Shown here: positions 7,545-15,520 of the stretch, one piece after another
Layout: every line of letters starts with the position of its first letter
How positions within the stretch are numbered: position 1 is the stretch's first letter
Source: Lachnospiraceae bacterium UBA7205
Lineage (GTDB): Bacteria; Bacillota; Clostridia; Lachnospirales; Lachnospiraceae
NCBI GenBank assembly: GCA_002490665.1
Contig: DKUL01000012.1
Coordinates: 1 to 27,836, forward strand
DNA length: 27,836 nt
Direction of reading: 5' to 3'
Notes under the pieces: generated by a model
Told to the model about the DNA's origin: nothing
Database searches by the model: none
What the model saw: only the letters and a program-made list of their open reading frames with translations
Made by a program: the position numbers and the translations under genes

Positions 7545-9281
7545 TTATTCTACCCGCTCAATGGCATCAAACTTGCAGCGTTTCATGCACAGTCCGCAGC
7601 CGTTGCACATGGTGTCGTCAATTTTCACTGTTCCGTCTTCGTTTTTCGTGAGTGCAGGGCAGCCCGGGACAAGGCACATACCACATTTCTTGCATTTTTC
7701 CGGTATGGCAATGCACTTTGCCTTCGTAGCCTGTGATTTCAGCAGGGCGCAGGGTGCGCACACGATAATGACAGAAACCTCGTCGCGCGCAACTTCGCGT
7801 TTGACAACCGTTTCCAGCTCATCGACATCAAAGGCGTCCACCTCATACACATGCTCGACACCGATTGCCTTGCACAGATGATAGAGACTGACTGCCTTGG
7901 TCTCCTTACCGTTTAGCATCTTTCCGGTCGCGGCGTGGTCCTGGTGCCCTGTCATGCCTGTGGTGGAGTTGTCGAGAATCAGCACGGTTCCTGTTGACTG
8001 GTTATATACCATGTTCATCAGGGAGTTGACGCCGGTATGTAAAAAGGTGGAATCGCCAATCAGTGCAACCCAGTTTTTGATATATTCCTTACCTTTTGCC
8101 TTTTCCATGCCGTGCAGGGTGGAGATGGATGCACCCATGCAGACGGTCGTGTCGATGACATTGAGCGGCGCCACGGCACCGAGCGTATAGCAGCCGATAT
8201 CGCCGGCACCATGGATTCCAAGCTTTTTGAGTACCGAGAACGTGCTTCTGTGCGGGCATCCGGGACAGAGGATGGGGGGGCGCGCCGGAACCTGTGCCGG
8301 TGCGGCTGTCTCGAGCTTCATGCCAAGCACGCGCTCACGGATCATGTTGGCGCTGTATTCGCCCTGCAAGGTAAAGAGTTCCTTTCCGGTGCATTCGATT
8401 CCCCATGATTTTACCTGTTCTTCAATCAGTGGTTCCAGCTCCTCGAAAATATAAAGCTTGTCAACCTTTGATGCAAATTCTTCAATCAGTTTCCGGGGAA
8501 GCGGGTGTACGAGTCCGAGCTTCAGCACACTGGCGTCTGGCATTGCCTCGGCGACATAGGTATATGGGATGCCGCTGGTGATAAATCCAACGGAGGTGTC
8601 CTTGTAGACTGCCTTGTTGATTTCAAATCCGCAGGCGTCCTCTGCCATCTGTTTCAGGCGGTTTTCCACATGGATGTGGCGCCCTTTTGCGTTTACCGGC
8701 ATCATGACATGCTTTGCGGCATTTCTTTCGTATGGCTTATCGGGAATTTCCTGGCGTTCCTCAAGGGTTACGGGACCCTGCGAGTGCGCAAGCCTTGTGG
8801 TTGTCCGAATCATGACAGGTGTGTCATATTTTTCACTGTATTCAAAGGCAAGCTTCGTGAAATCCTTTGCCTCCTGTGAGTCGGACGGTTCGAGTACGGG
8901 AACCTGTGCCACGCGCGCCACACAGCGGGAATCCTGTTCGTTCTGTGAGGAGTACAATCCGGGGTCGTCAGCTGCCGCGAGGACGAGTCCGCCGTTTGCG
9001 CCGATATAGGATACGGTATAGAGCGGGTCGCTTGCCACGTTGACACCAACCATTTTCATGGATGCCATGGCGCGCACGCCGCTGATGGATGCGCCGATGG
9101 CAACCTCCATGGCAACCTTTTCGTTGGGTGCCCACTCGGCATAAATTTCAGGGTATTTTACGATATTTTCACTGATTTCGGTGCTTGGTGTGCCGGGATA
9201 TGCACTGGACACTTTTACGCCGGCCTCGTAAGCCCCGCGGGCAATCGCCTCGTTGCCCAGCATGATTTTTGTTTCGCTCAT
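7545..9281 (-). CDS. iorA: indolepyruvate:ferredoxin oxidoreductase alpha subunit
   Basis: 578 residues, the usual length. It carries the thiamine-diphosphate site and electron-transfer clusters for CoA-dependent oxidative decarboxylation of aryl-pyruvates. Features in order: an N-terminal pyrimidine-binding domain with SSAYPGTPSTEI; a central domain; PPILCPGCPHRS introducing the TPP-binding domain; the metal/TPP motif GDSTFLHTGVNSLMN (around residue 405-425); and a C-terminal bacterial-type ferredoxin domain. The two [4Fe-4S] motifs are C530/C533/C536/C541 and C559/C562/C565/C569. SD GGAAGG lies about 10 bases before the ATG. A strong promoter faces this way from the divergent region shared with the CoA ligase, which suggests a joint role. 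The direction of flux (amino-acid fermentation or reductive synthesis) cannot be read from sequence. Confidence 0.96.
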   Translation of the reverse strand: MSETKIMLGNEAIARGAYEAGVKVSSAYPGTPSTEISENIVKYPEIYAEWAPNEKVAMEVAIGASISGVRAMASMKMVGVNVASDPLYTVSYIGANGGLVLAAADDPGLYSSQNEQDSRCVARVAQVPVLEPSDSQEAKDFTKLAFEYSEKYDTPVMIRTTTRLAHSQGPVTLEERQEIPDKPYERNAAKHVMMPVNAKGRHIHVENRLKQMAEDACGFEINKAVYKDTSVGFITSGIPYTYVAEAMPDASVLKLGLVHPLPRKLIEEFASKVDKLYIFEELEPLIEEQVKSWGIECTGKELFTLQGEYSANMIRERVLGMKLETAAPAQVPARPPILCPGCPHRSTFSVLKKLGIHGAGDIGCYTLGAVAPLNVIDTTVCMGASISTLHGMEKAKGKEYIKNWVALIGDSTFLHTGVNSLMNMVYNQSTGTVLILDNSTTGMTGHQDHAATGKMLNGKETKAVSLYHLCKAIGVEHVYEVDAFDVDELETVVKREVARDEVSVIIVCAPCALLKSQATKAKCIAIPEKCKKCGMCLVPGCPALTKNEDGTVKIDDTMCNGCGLCMKRCKFDAIERVE

Positions 9282-9338
9282 TTGTTTTTTCCTTCCTATA
9301 AATGTAAAATAAATTGTTTAAGTAAGCCTAATATACTA

Positions 9339-9367
9339 ATGATAGTGAAAAAATCATGTCACGTCAA
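9339..9367 (-). promoter_or_regulatory. iorAB promoter
   Basis: On the minus strand TTGACG (9362-9367) is 17 bases from TATCAT (9339-9344). It faces iorA, about 58 bases before the start. The match to the housekeeping-sigma consensus is good. Confidence 0.7.
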
Positions 9368-9418
9368 TTGTTTTGATGTTTTTTTGCTTGGAATATTGTG
9401 TATTTTTGTAAAAATAGG

Positions 9419-9447
9419 TTTACTTTGATGCTTTAAAGTGGCATAAT
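9419..9447 (+). promoter_or_regulatory. CoA ligase promoter
   Basis: TTTACT (9419-9424) is 17 bases from CATAAT (9442-9447), followed by AAAAGGAG (9466-9473) 8 bases before the ATG. Its -35 is about 50 bases from the opposing iorAB -35, so one regulator could control both. Confidence 0.65.
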
Positions 9448-9481
9448 TAATAGGTATATTTATAAAAAAGGAGTAACAGCA

Positions 9482-11116
9482 ATGCCGATAATAGACATTT
9501 TGGAGAGAAACTGTAAATTATATGGAAATGACATCTGTCTTGTGGAAATCAATCCGGAAATCAAGGAGACAAGACGTGTGACGTGGAAGGAATACGAACT
9601 GATGGAGCCCAATCCAGTGACGCATTACCGCCGGGAGATTACATGGAGTGTCTTCAACGAGAAGGCGAACCGTTTTGCAAACATGCTGATTCAGAGGGGC
9701 GTCAAAAAGGGGGACAAGGTGGCAATCCTTTTGATGAACTGTCTGGAATGGCTGCCGATTTATTTTGGCATTCTAAAGACTGGTGCGCTTGCCGTGCCGT
9801 TAAATTTCCGGTATGCGCCGGATGAGATTGAGTACTGCCTGAATCTTGCGGAGGTTGACGTGCTGGTGTTTGGACCTGAATTTATCGGACGTGTGGAGGA
9901 GATTGCAGAGAACATCAGCAAGAACAGGCTGCTGTTTTTCGTAGGTGACAACTGCCCGAGCTTTGCGGAGGATTACAACAGCCTGACGGCAAACTGTTCC
10001 AGCCAGACGCCGATGATAACGCTTACGGATGACGATGATGCCGCAATTTACTTTTCGTCGGGCACGACCGGATTTCCGAAGGCAATCTTACATAACCATG
10101 AGAGCCTGATGCATTCGTGCAAGGTGGAGCAGAACCACCATGGGCAGACAAGGCAGGATGTGTTCCTGTGCATTCCGCCGCTGTACCATACGGGTGCTAA
10201 GATGCACTGGTTTGGCAGCTTCCTGGAAGGCGGGAAGTCTGTCCTGCTGAAAGGAACGAAACCGGAGTTTATCCTGGATGCCGTCTCAAAGGAGAAGTGT
10301 ACGATTGTGTGGCTTCTCGTGCCATGGGCGCAGGACATTCTGGATGCGATAGACAGGGGCGATATCCGGCTGGAAGATTATGAGCTTTCCCAGTGGAGGC
10401 TGATGCATATCGGTGCGCAGCCTGTGCCGCAGAGCCTGATACAGCGGTGGAAAAAGGTGTTCCCGCATCACCAGTACGATACAAACTATGGGCTCAGCGA
10501 GTCGATTGGACCTGGCTGTGTGCACCTTGGTGTCGAAAATATCCATAAGGTAGGCGCGATTGGCAAGGCGGGCTATGGCTGGCAGGTAAAAATCGTCGAT
10601 GAGAATGGGGAACAGGTTGCGCGCGGCGGGGTTGGAGAGCTTGCCGTCAAGGGACCGGGCGTCATGACGTGCTATTACAATGACGAGCAGGCGACAAAAG
10701 AGGTGCTGCGCGATGGCTGGCTGTTTACGGGCGACATGGCACAGGAGGATGAGGATGGCTTTATCTTCCTTGTTGACCGCAAGAAGGACGTGGTCATCAG
10801 CGGCGGCGAGAATATTTATCCTGTCCAGATCGAGGATTTCCTGCGGACGAATAATAAGATTAAGGATGTGGCGGTAATCGGAATCCCTGACAAGCGCCTG
10901 GGTGAGATAACGGCTGCCATTATCGAGATAAAGGAAGGCATGGACTGTACGGAGGACGAAATCAACACATACTGTACGAAACTTCCGAAATACAAGAGAC
11001 CGCGCAAGGTTATTTTTGCGGATATCCCAAGGAACCCGACCGGAAAGATTGAGAAGCCAAAGCTTCGGAAAATGTATGGCGGCGAAAGCCTTGTGGCGGC
11101 ACAGAATAAATCTTAG
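9482..11116 (+). CDS. class I AMP-forming acyl/aryl-CoA ligase
   Basis: 544 residues of the ANL adenylate-forming superfamily: activates a carboxylic acid with ATP to an acyl-AMP and then transfers it to CoA. Seen motifs: the Ser/Thr/Gly-rich P-loop YFSSGTTGFPK (190-200), YGLSES (336-341), the GDMA aspartate (418), the hinge region DRKKDVVISGGENIYP (432-447), and the C-terminal PRNPTGKI with catalytic Lys522. There is no signal peptide. The sequence resembles long- or medium-chain fatty-acyl-CoA synthetases more than the shorter PaaK phenylacetate-CoA ligases, so the substrate is open. Its divergent partnership with iorAB points to aryl-acetic acids (phenylacetate, indoleacetate). rarA follows after 31 bases, so transcription may continue into it. 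Confidence 0.92.
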   Translation: MPIIDILERNCKLYGNDICLVEINPEIKETRRVTWKEYELMEPNPVTHYRREITWSVFNEKANRFANMLIQRGVKKGDKVAILLMNCLEWLPIYFGILKTGALAVPLNFRYAPDEIEYCLNLAEVDVLVFGPEFIGRVEEIAENISKNRLLFFVGDNCPSFAEDYNSLTANCSSQTPMITLTDDDDAAIYFSSGTTGFPKAILHNHESLMHSCKVEQNHHGQTRQDVFLCIPPLYHTGAKMHWFGSFLEGGKSVLLKGTKPEFILDAVSKEKCTIVWLLVPWAQDILDAIDRGDIRLEDYELSQWRLMHIGAQPVPQSLIQRWKKVFPHHQYDTNYGLSESIGPGCVHLGVENIHKVGAIGKAGYGWQVKIVDENGEQVARGGVGELAVKGPGVMTCYYNDEQATKEVLRDGWLFTGDMAQEDEDGFIFLVDRKKDVVISGGENIYPVQIEDFLRTNNKIKDVAVIGIPDKRLGEITAAIIEIKEGMDCTEDEINTYCTKLPKYKRPRKVIFADIPRNPTGKIEKPKLRKMYGGESLVAAQNKS

Positions 11117-11147
11117 GAACCGAATCAGTGGGGGCATGGTTATTAAT

Positions 11148-12482
11148 ATGGATTTGTTTGAATATATGAGGAATACGGTAAAGGAAAAGGAATCGCCCCT
11201 GGCGGCAAGGCTCAGACCCACGACACTTGACGAGGTCGTGGGTCAGTCGCATATTATTGGCAGGGACAAGCTCCTGTACAGGGCCATCAAGGCAGATAAG
11301 CTCAGCTCGATTATTTTCTATGGACCGCCGGGAACCGGAAAGACGACGCTTGCAAAGGTAATTGCCAATACGACAAGCGCGGAATTTACGCAGATAAATG
11401 CTACGGTTGCGGGCAAAAAGGATATGGAGGAGGTCATAGGAAAGGCAAAGGACACGCTTGCCATGTATGCGAAGCGCACAATTTTGTTTATTGATGAAAT
11501 CCACCGTTTTAATAAGGGGCAGCAGGATTACCTGCTGCCGTTTGTGGAGGATGGGACAATTATCCTGATTGGCGCAACGACGGAAAACCCTTATTTCGAG
11601 GTAAATGGGGCGCTTATTTCGCGTTCTGTCATCTTTGAACTCAAGCCGCTGGCAAAGCAGGATATCAAGGAACTGTTACGGCGGGCGGTATATGATGCGG
11701 AAAAAGGGATGGGCAGCTATGACGCCTGTATTGACGAGGATGCGCTGGAATTTCTGGCTGACCTGTCAGGCGGTGATGCGCGGCACGCACTGAATGCGGT
11801 AGAGCTTGGCATCATGACGACGGACAGGAGCGCGGATGGTAAGATACACATCACGGCGGAGGTTGCGCAGGAGTGCATACAGAAACGGCGCATCTCATAT
11901 GACAAGACAGGCGACAACCACTATGACACGATATCGGCATTCATCAAAAGCATGCGTGGCTCCGACCCGGACGCGGCAGTCTATTATCTTGCGAAAATGC
12001 TTTACGCGGGGGAACAGGTTGCGTTTATCGCAAGGCGTATCATGATTTGTGCCGCGGAGGACGTGGGAAACGCAGACCCGATGGCGCTGAATGTGGCAGT
12101 GAGCGCTTCGCTTGCCGTCGAGCGCATCGGGATGCCGGAGGCGCAGATTATCCTTGCGCAGGCGGCTGCCTATGTGGCGTGCGCGCCAAAGAGCAATGCC
12201 GCCTGCAATGCGATATTTGCGGCAAACGAGGAAATCCAGAAAAGCGGGAACCTGCCGATACCTGTACATTTGCAGGATGCACATTATAAAGGAGCGGCAA
12301 AGCTGGGACACGGAACAGGCTACAAATATGCGCATGATTACAAAAACCACTATGTGGAGCAGCAGTATCTTCCCTATGAACTGACCGGAAAGACGTTTTA
12401 CGAACCGTCGTGGAACGGATATGAGGCAAAAATCAGGGAGCATATGAAGCGGATAAAGAAAGAGGCGGCAGAGGACAAGTGA
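11148..12482 (+). CDS. rarA: replication-associated recombination protein A (RarA/MgsA AAA+ ATPase)
   Basis: 444 residues from MDLFEYMRN. RarA (MgsA, WRNIP1 family) is a clamp-loader-like AAA+ ATPase acting at stalled replication forks. Visible features: SPLAARLRPTTLDEVVGQ near the N terminus, Walker A GPPGTGKTT (59-67), Walker B LFIDEIHRF, the sensor region GATTENP, and the C-terminal tetramerisation part containing LPIPVHLQDAHYKGA and a GYKYAHDY-type motif near the end. The start is uncertain. ATG 11148 matches the usual family N terminus but its G-rich SD (11129-11134) is 13 bases off; ATG 11136 would add four residues. The open frame further upstream overlaps the ligase gene and lacks family similarity. 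The response-regulator gene begins at the stop codon, an unusual neighbour for rarA. Confidence 0.93.
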   Translation: MDLFEYMRNTVKEKESPLAARLRPTTLDEVVGQSHIIGRDKLLYRAIKADKLSSIIFYGPPGTGKTTLAKVIANTTSAEFTQINATVAGKKDMEEVIGKAKDTLAMYAKRTILFIDEIHRFNKGQQDYLLPFVEDGTIILIGATTENPYFEVNGALISRSVIFELKPLAKQDIKELLRRAVYDAEKGMGSYDACIDEDALEFLADLSGGDARHALNAVELGIMTTDRSADGKIHITAEVAQECIQKRRISYDKTGDNHYDTISAFIKSMRGSDPDAAVYYLAKMLYAGEQVAFIARRIMICAAEDVGNADPMALNVAVSASLAVERIGMPEAQIILAQAAAYVACAPKSNAACNAIFAANEEIQKSGNLPIPVHLQDAHYKGAAKLGHGTGYKYAHDYKNHYVEQQYLPYELTGKTFYEPSWNGYEAKIREHMKRIKKEAAEDK

Positions 12483-12484
12483 AT

Positions 12485-13207
12485 ATGGCGAGACCGGACA
12501 TGAAAATAATAAGAATAGCAATCTGTGATGACGAGCTTGTATATCAGCAAAGTATGAAAGAAATGTGCCAGAGCTTTTTTGAGCAGAGGGAGGCCGTTGA
12601 AATCCATGTTTTTTCATCGGGAAAGGAATTGACCGGGACAGGCGTGGATTATGATATTGTGCTGCTGGACATCGAAATGCCCGGACAGGATGGCATCAGC
12701 ATTAAGGATTACTTTGAGACAGACCGGAGACAGACAAGGATTATTTTCACGACGAATCATAAGGAACGGGTGCTGGAAGCGTTTGGGAAAAATGTTGTCG
12801 CTTTTCTGGTAAAGCCGCTCTGCATGGAAGAATTTGAAAAAATAATGGAAAGAATATGTGCGGATTTACATGGTCAGATACTGGAAATCGAGGAGGGCGG
12901 CGAGACTGTTCTTATACCCGTAAAACAGATAAAATATATTGAGGCGCAAGATAAGTATACGCTGGCGGTGACGGAGTCGGGTGAACGGTTACTGCGCAAA
13001 ACCATGAAATATTGGGAAAGTGTTCTTCCGTGTGAAAATTTTGTCCGTATCCATAAATCCTATCTGGTAAACCTGGAATACTTTGAGAAAAAGGGGAATG
13101 AGGTTCGATTGGAAAAGGGTAAAACGGTTAAGATGAGCAGATTGTGGAAACCAATGATTATGGATAAGTACAAGGAATTTTTACGGAGAAAGGCGAAAGA
13201 AATATAA
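12485..13207 (+). CDS. LytTR-family response regulator
   Basis: About 240 residues: an N-terminal receiver domain and a C-terminal LytTR DNA-binding domain (AgrA/LytR type). The receiver shows the acidic pair in AICDDE, the phospho-acceptor Asp in LLDIEMPG (residue 62 from this start), the conserved Thr in IIFTTN and Lys in FLVKP. The LytTR part includes IKYIEAQDKYT and FVRIHKSYLVNL. Family members bind direct-repeat sites and usually control peptide, bacteriocin or cell-envelope genes. Three starts are possible: GTG 12479 (overlapping the rarA stop), ATG 12485 and ATG 12500. I chose 12485 because AGAGG (12470-12474) is suitably spaced. The sensor-kinase GTG follows the stop with no gap, so the pair is translationally coupled. 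The likely target is the ABC transporter downstream. Confidence 0.9.
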   Translation: MARPDMKIIRIAICDDELVYQQSMKEMCQSFFEQREAVEIHVFSSGKELTGTGVDYDIVLLDIEMPGQDGISIKDYFETDRRQTRIIFTTNHKERVLEAFGKNVVAFLVKPLCMEEFEKIMERICADLHGQILEIEEGGETVLIPVKQIKYIEAQDKYTLAVTESGERLLRKTMKYWESVLPCENFVRIHKSYLVNLEYFEKKGNEVRLEKGKTVKMSRLWKPMIMDKYKEFLRRKAKEI

Positions 13208-14488
13208 GTGGCGGATAAAATTTTTAAAATTATTTATTATATTGTTTATGCAGCAGCGTTATTTTTTATTGGAGACGGGATATTTCATAACAGAGTAAAG
13301 GAAAGGGCAAAATACATTATAACAGCATTGGTTTATATGATTGTTATGATGCCTGCTGTATTGTTTTGGGATAACCATATTTACGTGGTGCTTGCTTTAA
13401 ATATTTTGATGTACAATATTTTGTTTGAAGGAAATATATGTTCACAAATGATACATTTCGGCGGCGTATACTTACTGCTCAATCTGTTTGAAAGCATAAC
13501 ATTTGGGATAGGCACCGCACTGCTGTTTCCTTCGTTAAAATATTCGGAAATCAGTGATGTCAGGACAGGTGAGATAAGCCTGCTGTTCAGTATTGGATTG
13601 ACGGGTTTCATTTTATTCATTATAAAAAGAAAGCGAACGCAGGAATTTATAATTTATTTCCGCACGCTGAACTGGTATCAGTATTTTGTGATAATCATGA
13701 TTATATGGAGTGGAATCCTGCTGATTGGGGTTGTGACGCTAATGCCCGAGAGATTATTTATTTTAACGCTTTTATTTCTTGGCACTGCCCTTGTCTGTGT
13801 GATTCTTTTGGTATTCAATGTTTATCATAAGGAATATTATTTGAAACAAAATCAGATAAAGGAACAAATCATTCATGTTCAACAAATATATTTTCAAAAT
13901 ATATATGAAAACGACAGGGAAATGCGTAAATTCCGCCATGATGTCTATTCCCAATTGCGGTGTCTGGGGCTGTTGCTTGAAGATGGAAAAAAAGATGAGG
14001 CGATAAAGCATTTGCAGACAATAAGCGGACATTTTGAGGAATTGGCAATCCCCAAATATCATACGGGGAATGAAATACTGGATGTTATTATAAATCAACG
14101 AGTGCAGGCTGCGAAAGGCAGAAATATTACCATAAAGCTTGAGGGAAAGTTGGATAAAACGGATTTTATGGATACATATGATTTATGTACCATTTTTTTT
14201 AATATGTTAGATAATTGCATGGAAGCATGTGATAATCTGCATGACAGGGAATCGACGGTAAAGGTTTCCATATTGTCACATGGAAATTCGGTGTTTTTTC
14301 AGTTTGTTAATCCGGCTAACGAAGAAATGTATGAAGCTGTTAAAAAAAGAAATACAACGAAATCAGATAACAAAAACCATGGTTTTGGTATTGAAAATAT
14401 AGAGCGGGTAGTCGAAAGAAACGGAGGAGAAATAGAATATTTTTATAATGATGGAAAGATGATTGTTGAGATGTATTTTGAGAATTGA
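13208..14488 (+). CDS. GHKL-family sensor histidine kinase (AgrC-like)
   Basis: 426 residues. The N-terminal half holds six or seven membrane helices (roughly 6-22, 34-52, 56-74, 84-106, 123-140, 156-177, 183-204), as in peptide-sensing AgrC/ComD kinases. The dimerisation helix contains MRKFRHDVYSQL with predicted phospho-acceptor His244. The C-terminal GHKL ATPase shows the N-box FFNMLDNCMEA (N336) and the G-box HGFGIENIERV. There is no extracellular sensor domain, so the signal is probably read within or at the membrane. GTG 13208 directly abuts the response-regulator stop. The gene is clearly more AT-rich than rarA or carB, suggesting acquisition. No convincing peptide-precursor gene lies beside it. 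Confidence 0.9.
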   Translation: MADKIFKIIYYIVYAAALFFIGDGIFHNRVKERAKYIITALVYMIVMMPAVLFWDNHIYVVLALNILMYNILFEGNICSQMIHFGGVYLLLNLFESITFGIGTALLFPSLKYSEISDVRTGEISLLFSIGLTGFILFIIKRKRTQEFIIYFRTLNWYQYFVIIMIIWSGILLIGVVTLMPERLFILTLLFLGTALVCVILLVFNVYHKEYYLKQNQIKEQIIHVQQIYFQNIYENDREMRKFRHDVYSQLRCLGLLLEDGKKDEAIKHLQTISGHFEELAIPKYHTGNEILDVIINQRVQAAKGRNITIKLEGKLDKTDFMDTYDLCTIFFNMLDNCMEACDNLHDRESTVKVSILSHGNSVFFQFVNPANEEMYEAVKKRNTTKSDNKNHGFGIENIERVVERNGGEIEYFYNDGKMIVEMYFEN

Positions 14489-14641
14489 AGTTTTTTGGAA
14501 TCGGGTGCGCAGGCACTATGTTTTTAGACCATTCAGAGAGAATGCGAAGTTATTTTTATGTTATAGGAAATTGCGATTACGTAAACCATTTAAACAAAAA
14601 GCGAAGCTTTTTGCAATCGGGTGCGCGGGCACCCGATTTTT
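14487..14641 (+). repeat. two direct copies of a terminator-like sequence, the first decayed
   Basis: A 39-base unit occurs at 14487-14525 and 14603-14641 with 32 of 39 positions identical (shared core AATCGGGTGCGC then GGCAC). Only the second copy keeps the complementary arm needed for a hairpin. The sequence between the copies (around 14526-14545 and 14580-14602) is also loosely related, with ACCATT and GCGAAG recurring. It looks like an old local duplication of a transcript end. Confidence 0.65.
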
Positions 14642-14643
14642 TT
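14616..14643 (+). terminator. intrinsic terminator after the two-component system
   Basis: A 9-bp perfect stem ATCGGGTGC/GCACCCGAT (14616-14624 with 14629-14637), a 4-base loop and a run of T's (14637-14643). It separates the kinase transcript from the ABC transporter genes, so the latter need their own promoter in 14644-14742, where I see no clear hexamers. Confidence 0.85.
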
Positions 14644-14698
14644 ACGACAAAATTCTGTACTTCACGCCATTCTGATTGCAGGCAGGTGTATCGTATGC

Positions 14699-14707
14699 TA
14701 CGTTGGT
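14699..14707 (+). promoter_or_regulatory. possible LytTR half-site upstream of the ABC transporter
   Basis: TACGTTGGT fits the general LytTR half-site pattern (A/T, A/C, C/A, GTT, N, A/G, T/G). I found no clear second copy at the usual one- or two-turn spacing, so this is only a hint that the upstream response regulator acts here. Confidence 0.25.
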
Positions 14708-14742
14708 AGTGAGAGATAAGGAACTGTAGAAAGGAGAAGGGA

Positions 14743-15519
14743 ATGGCAAGATTATTAGAGGTCAGGGGGCTGACTAAAAAATATTATGCAGGAACGACAG
14801 AAAGCAGGGCTGTTAACAATATTAATTTGGAAGTTGATGAGGAAGAATTTGTTATTATTATGGGAGCATCCGGTTCGGGAAAGACAAGTCTGCTGCATCT
14901 GATTGCTGGAATTGATGACTTTGATGAGGGAAGGATACATTATAAAAACACAGATTATGGCAATATGGGCGAAAAGGCAAAGACGATATTCCGAAGAACA
15001 AATTTGGGAATCGTTTTTCAGCAGCACTGCCTGATTCCTGACCTTACCGTATATGAAAACATTATGCTTCCAATGATGCTTGACAGAAGGAAAAGAGCAG
15101 GCAGAAAAGAAAAGGCAGTTATGAAGGAAACAATCTTAAAACTATGCGAACGATTTGGATTAGAGGAGCATATCGGAAAATATCCTTCACAGCTGTCGGG
15201 TGGTCAGCAGCAGAGAGCGGCTGTACTGCGAGCCATCGTTAACACGCCGCCGCTTTTATTGTGTGACGAACCGACAGGAAACCTGAATTCTGCACAGACA
15301 GATATTGTCATGCGGCTCTTAAGCATACTGAACAAAAATGGACAGACAATTATTCTGGTCACGCATGATATTAAAGTGGCAGTCAGGGGAAAACGTGTTG
15401 TTTTTATCAAAGATGGCAGCATTGGGGGAGAATTGATATTTTCAGGGATGTATATGAAAGAGGACAGTCAGAAACGGGAAGAAGAACTTATGGAATTTTT
15501 GCAAAAAAGGAATTGGTGA
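14743..15519 (+). CDS. ABC transporter ATP-binding protein (MacB/LolD-like, exporter type)
   Basis: 258 residues. Powers the FtsX-type permease encoded next. All nucleotide-binding motifs are intact: Walker A GASGSGKTS (41-49), Q-loop Gln93, signature LSGGQQQR (151-158), Walker B LLLCDEP (171-177), D-loop and switch His208 in VTHD. The N terminus and the gene pair resemble the MacB/LolD/BceA group, which extrudes or removes peptides and lipoproteins from the membrane rather than importing nutrients; no binding protein is present. SD AAGGAG (14731-14736) is 6 bases before the ATG. One base separates its TGA from the permease ATG. The position after a GHKL/LytTR system suggests induction by a peptide or envelope signal. 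Confidence 0.93.
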   Translation: MARLLEVRGLTKKYYAGTTESRAVNNINLEVDEEEFVIIMGASGSGKTSLLHLIAGIDDFDEGRIHYKNTDYGNMGEKAKTIFRRTNLGIVFQQHCLIPDLTVYENIMLPMMLDRRKRAGRKEKAVMKETILKLCERFGLEEHIGKYPSQLSGGQQQRAAVLRAIVNTPPLLLCDEPTGNLNSAQTDIVMRLLSILNKNGQTIILVTHDIKVAVRGKRVVFIKDGSIGGELIFSGMYMKEDSQKREEELMEFLQKRNW

Positions 15520-15520
15520 G

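Noticed and set aside
10286..11221. 311-codon open frame antisense to the CoA ligase
   Set aside because: Shadow of the ligase reading frame; no domain, and it runs through the ligase-rarA junction.
11895..12617. 240-codon open frame antisense to rarA and the response regulator
   Set aside because: Shadow frame crossing two real genes, with no family resemblance.
14485..14709. Short open frame between the kinase and ABC genes, considered as an AgrD-like peptide precursor
   Set aside because: TTG start without SD, it runs through the terminator hairpin, and has neither a leader nor a charged tail typical of AgrD. No AgrB gene is nearby.
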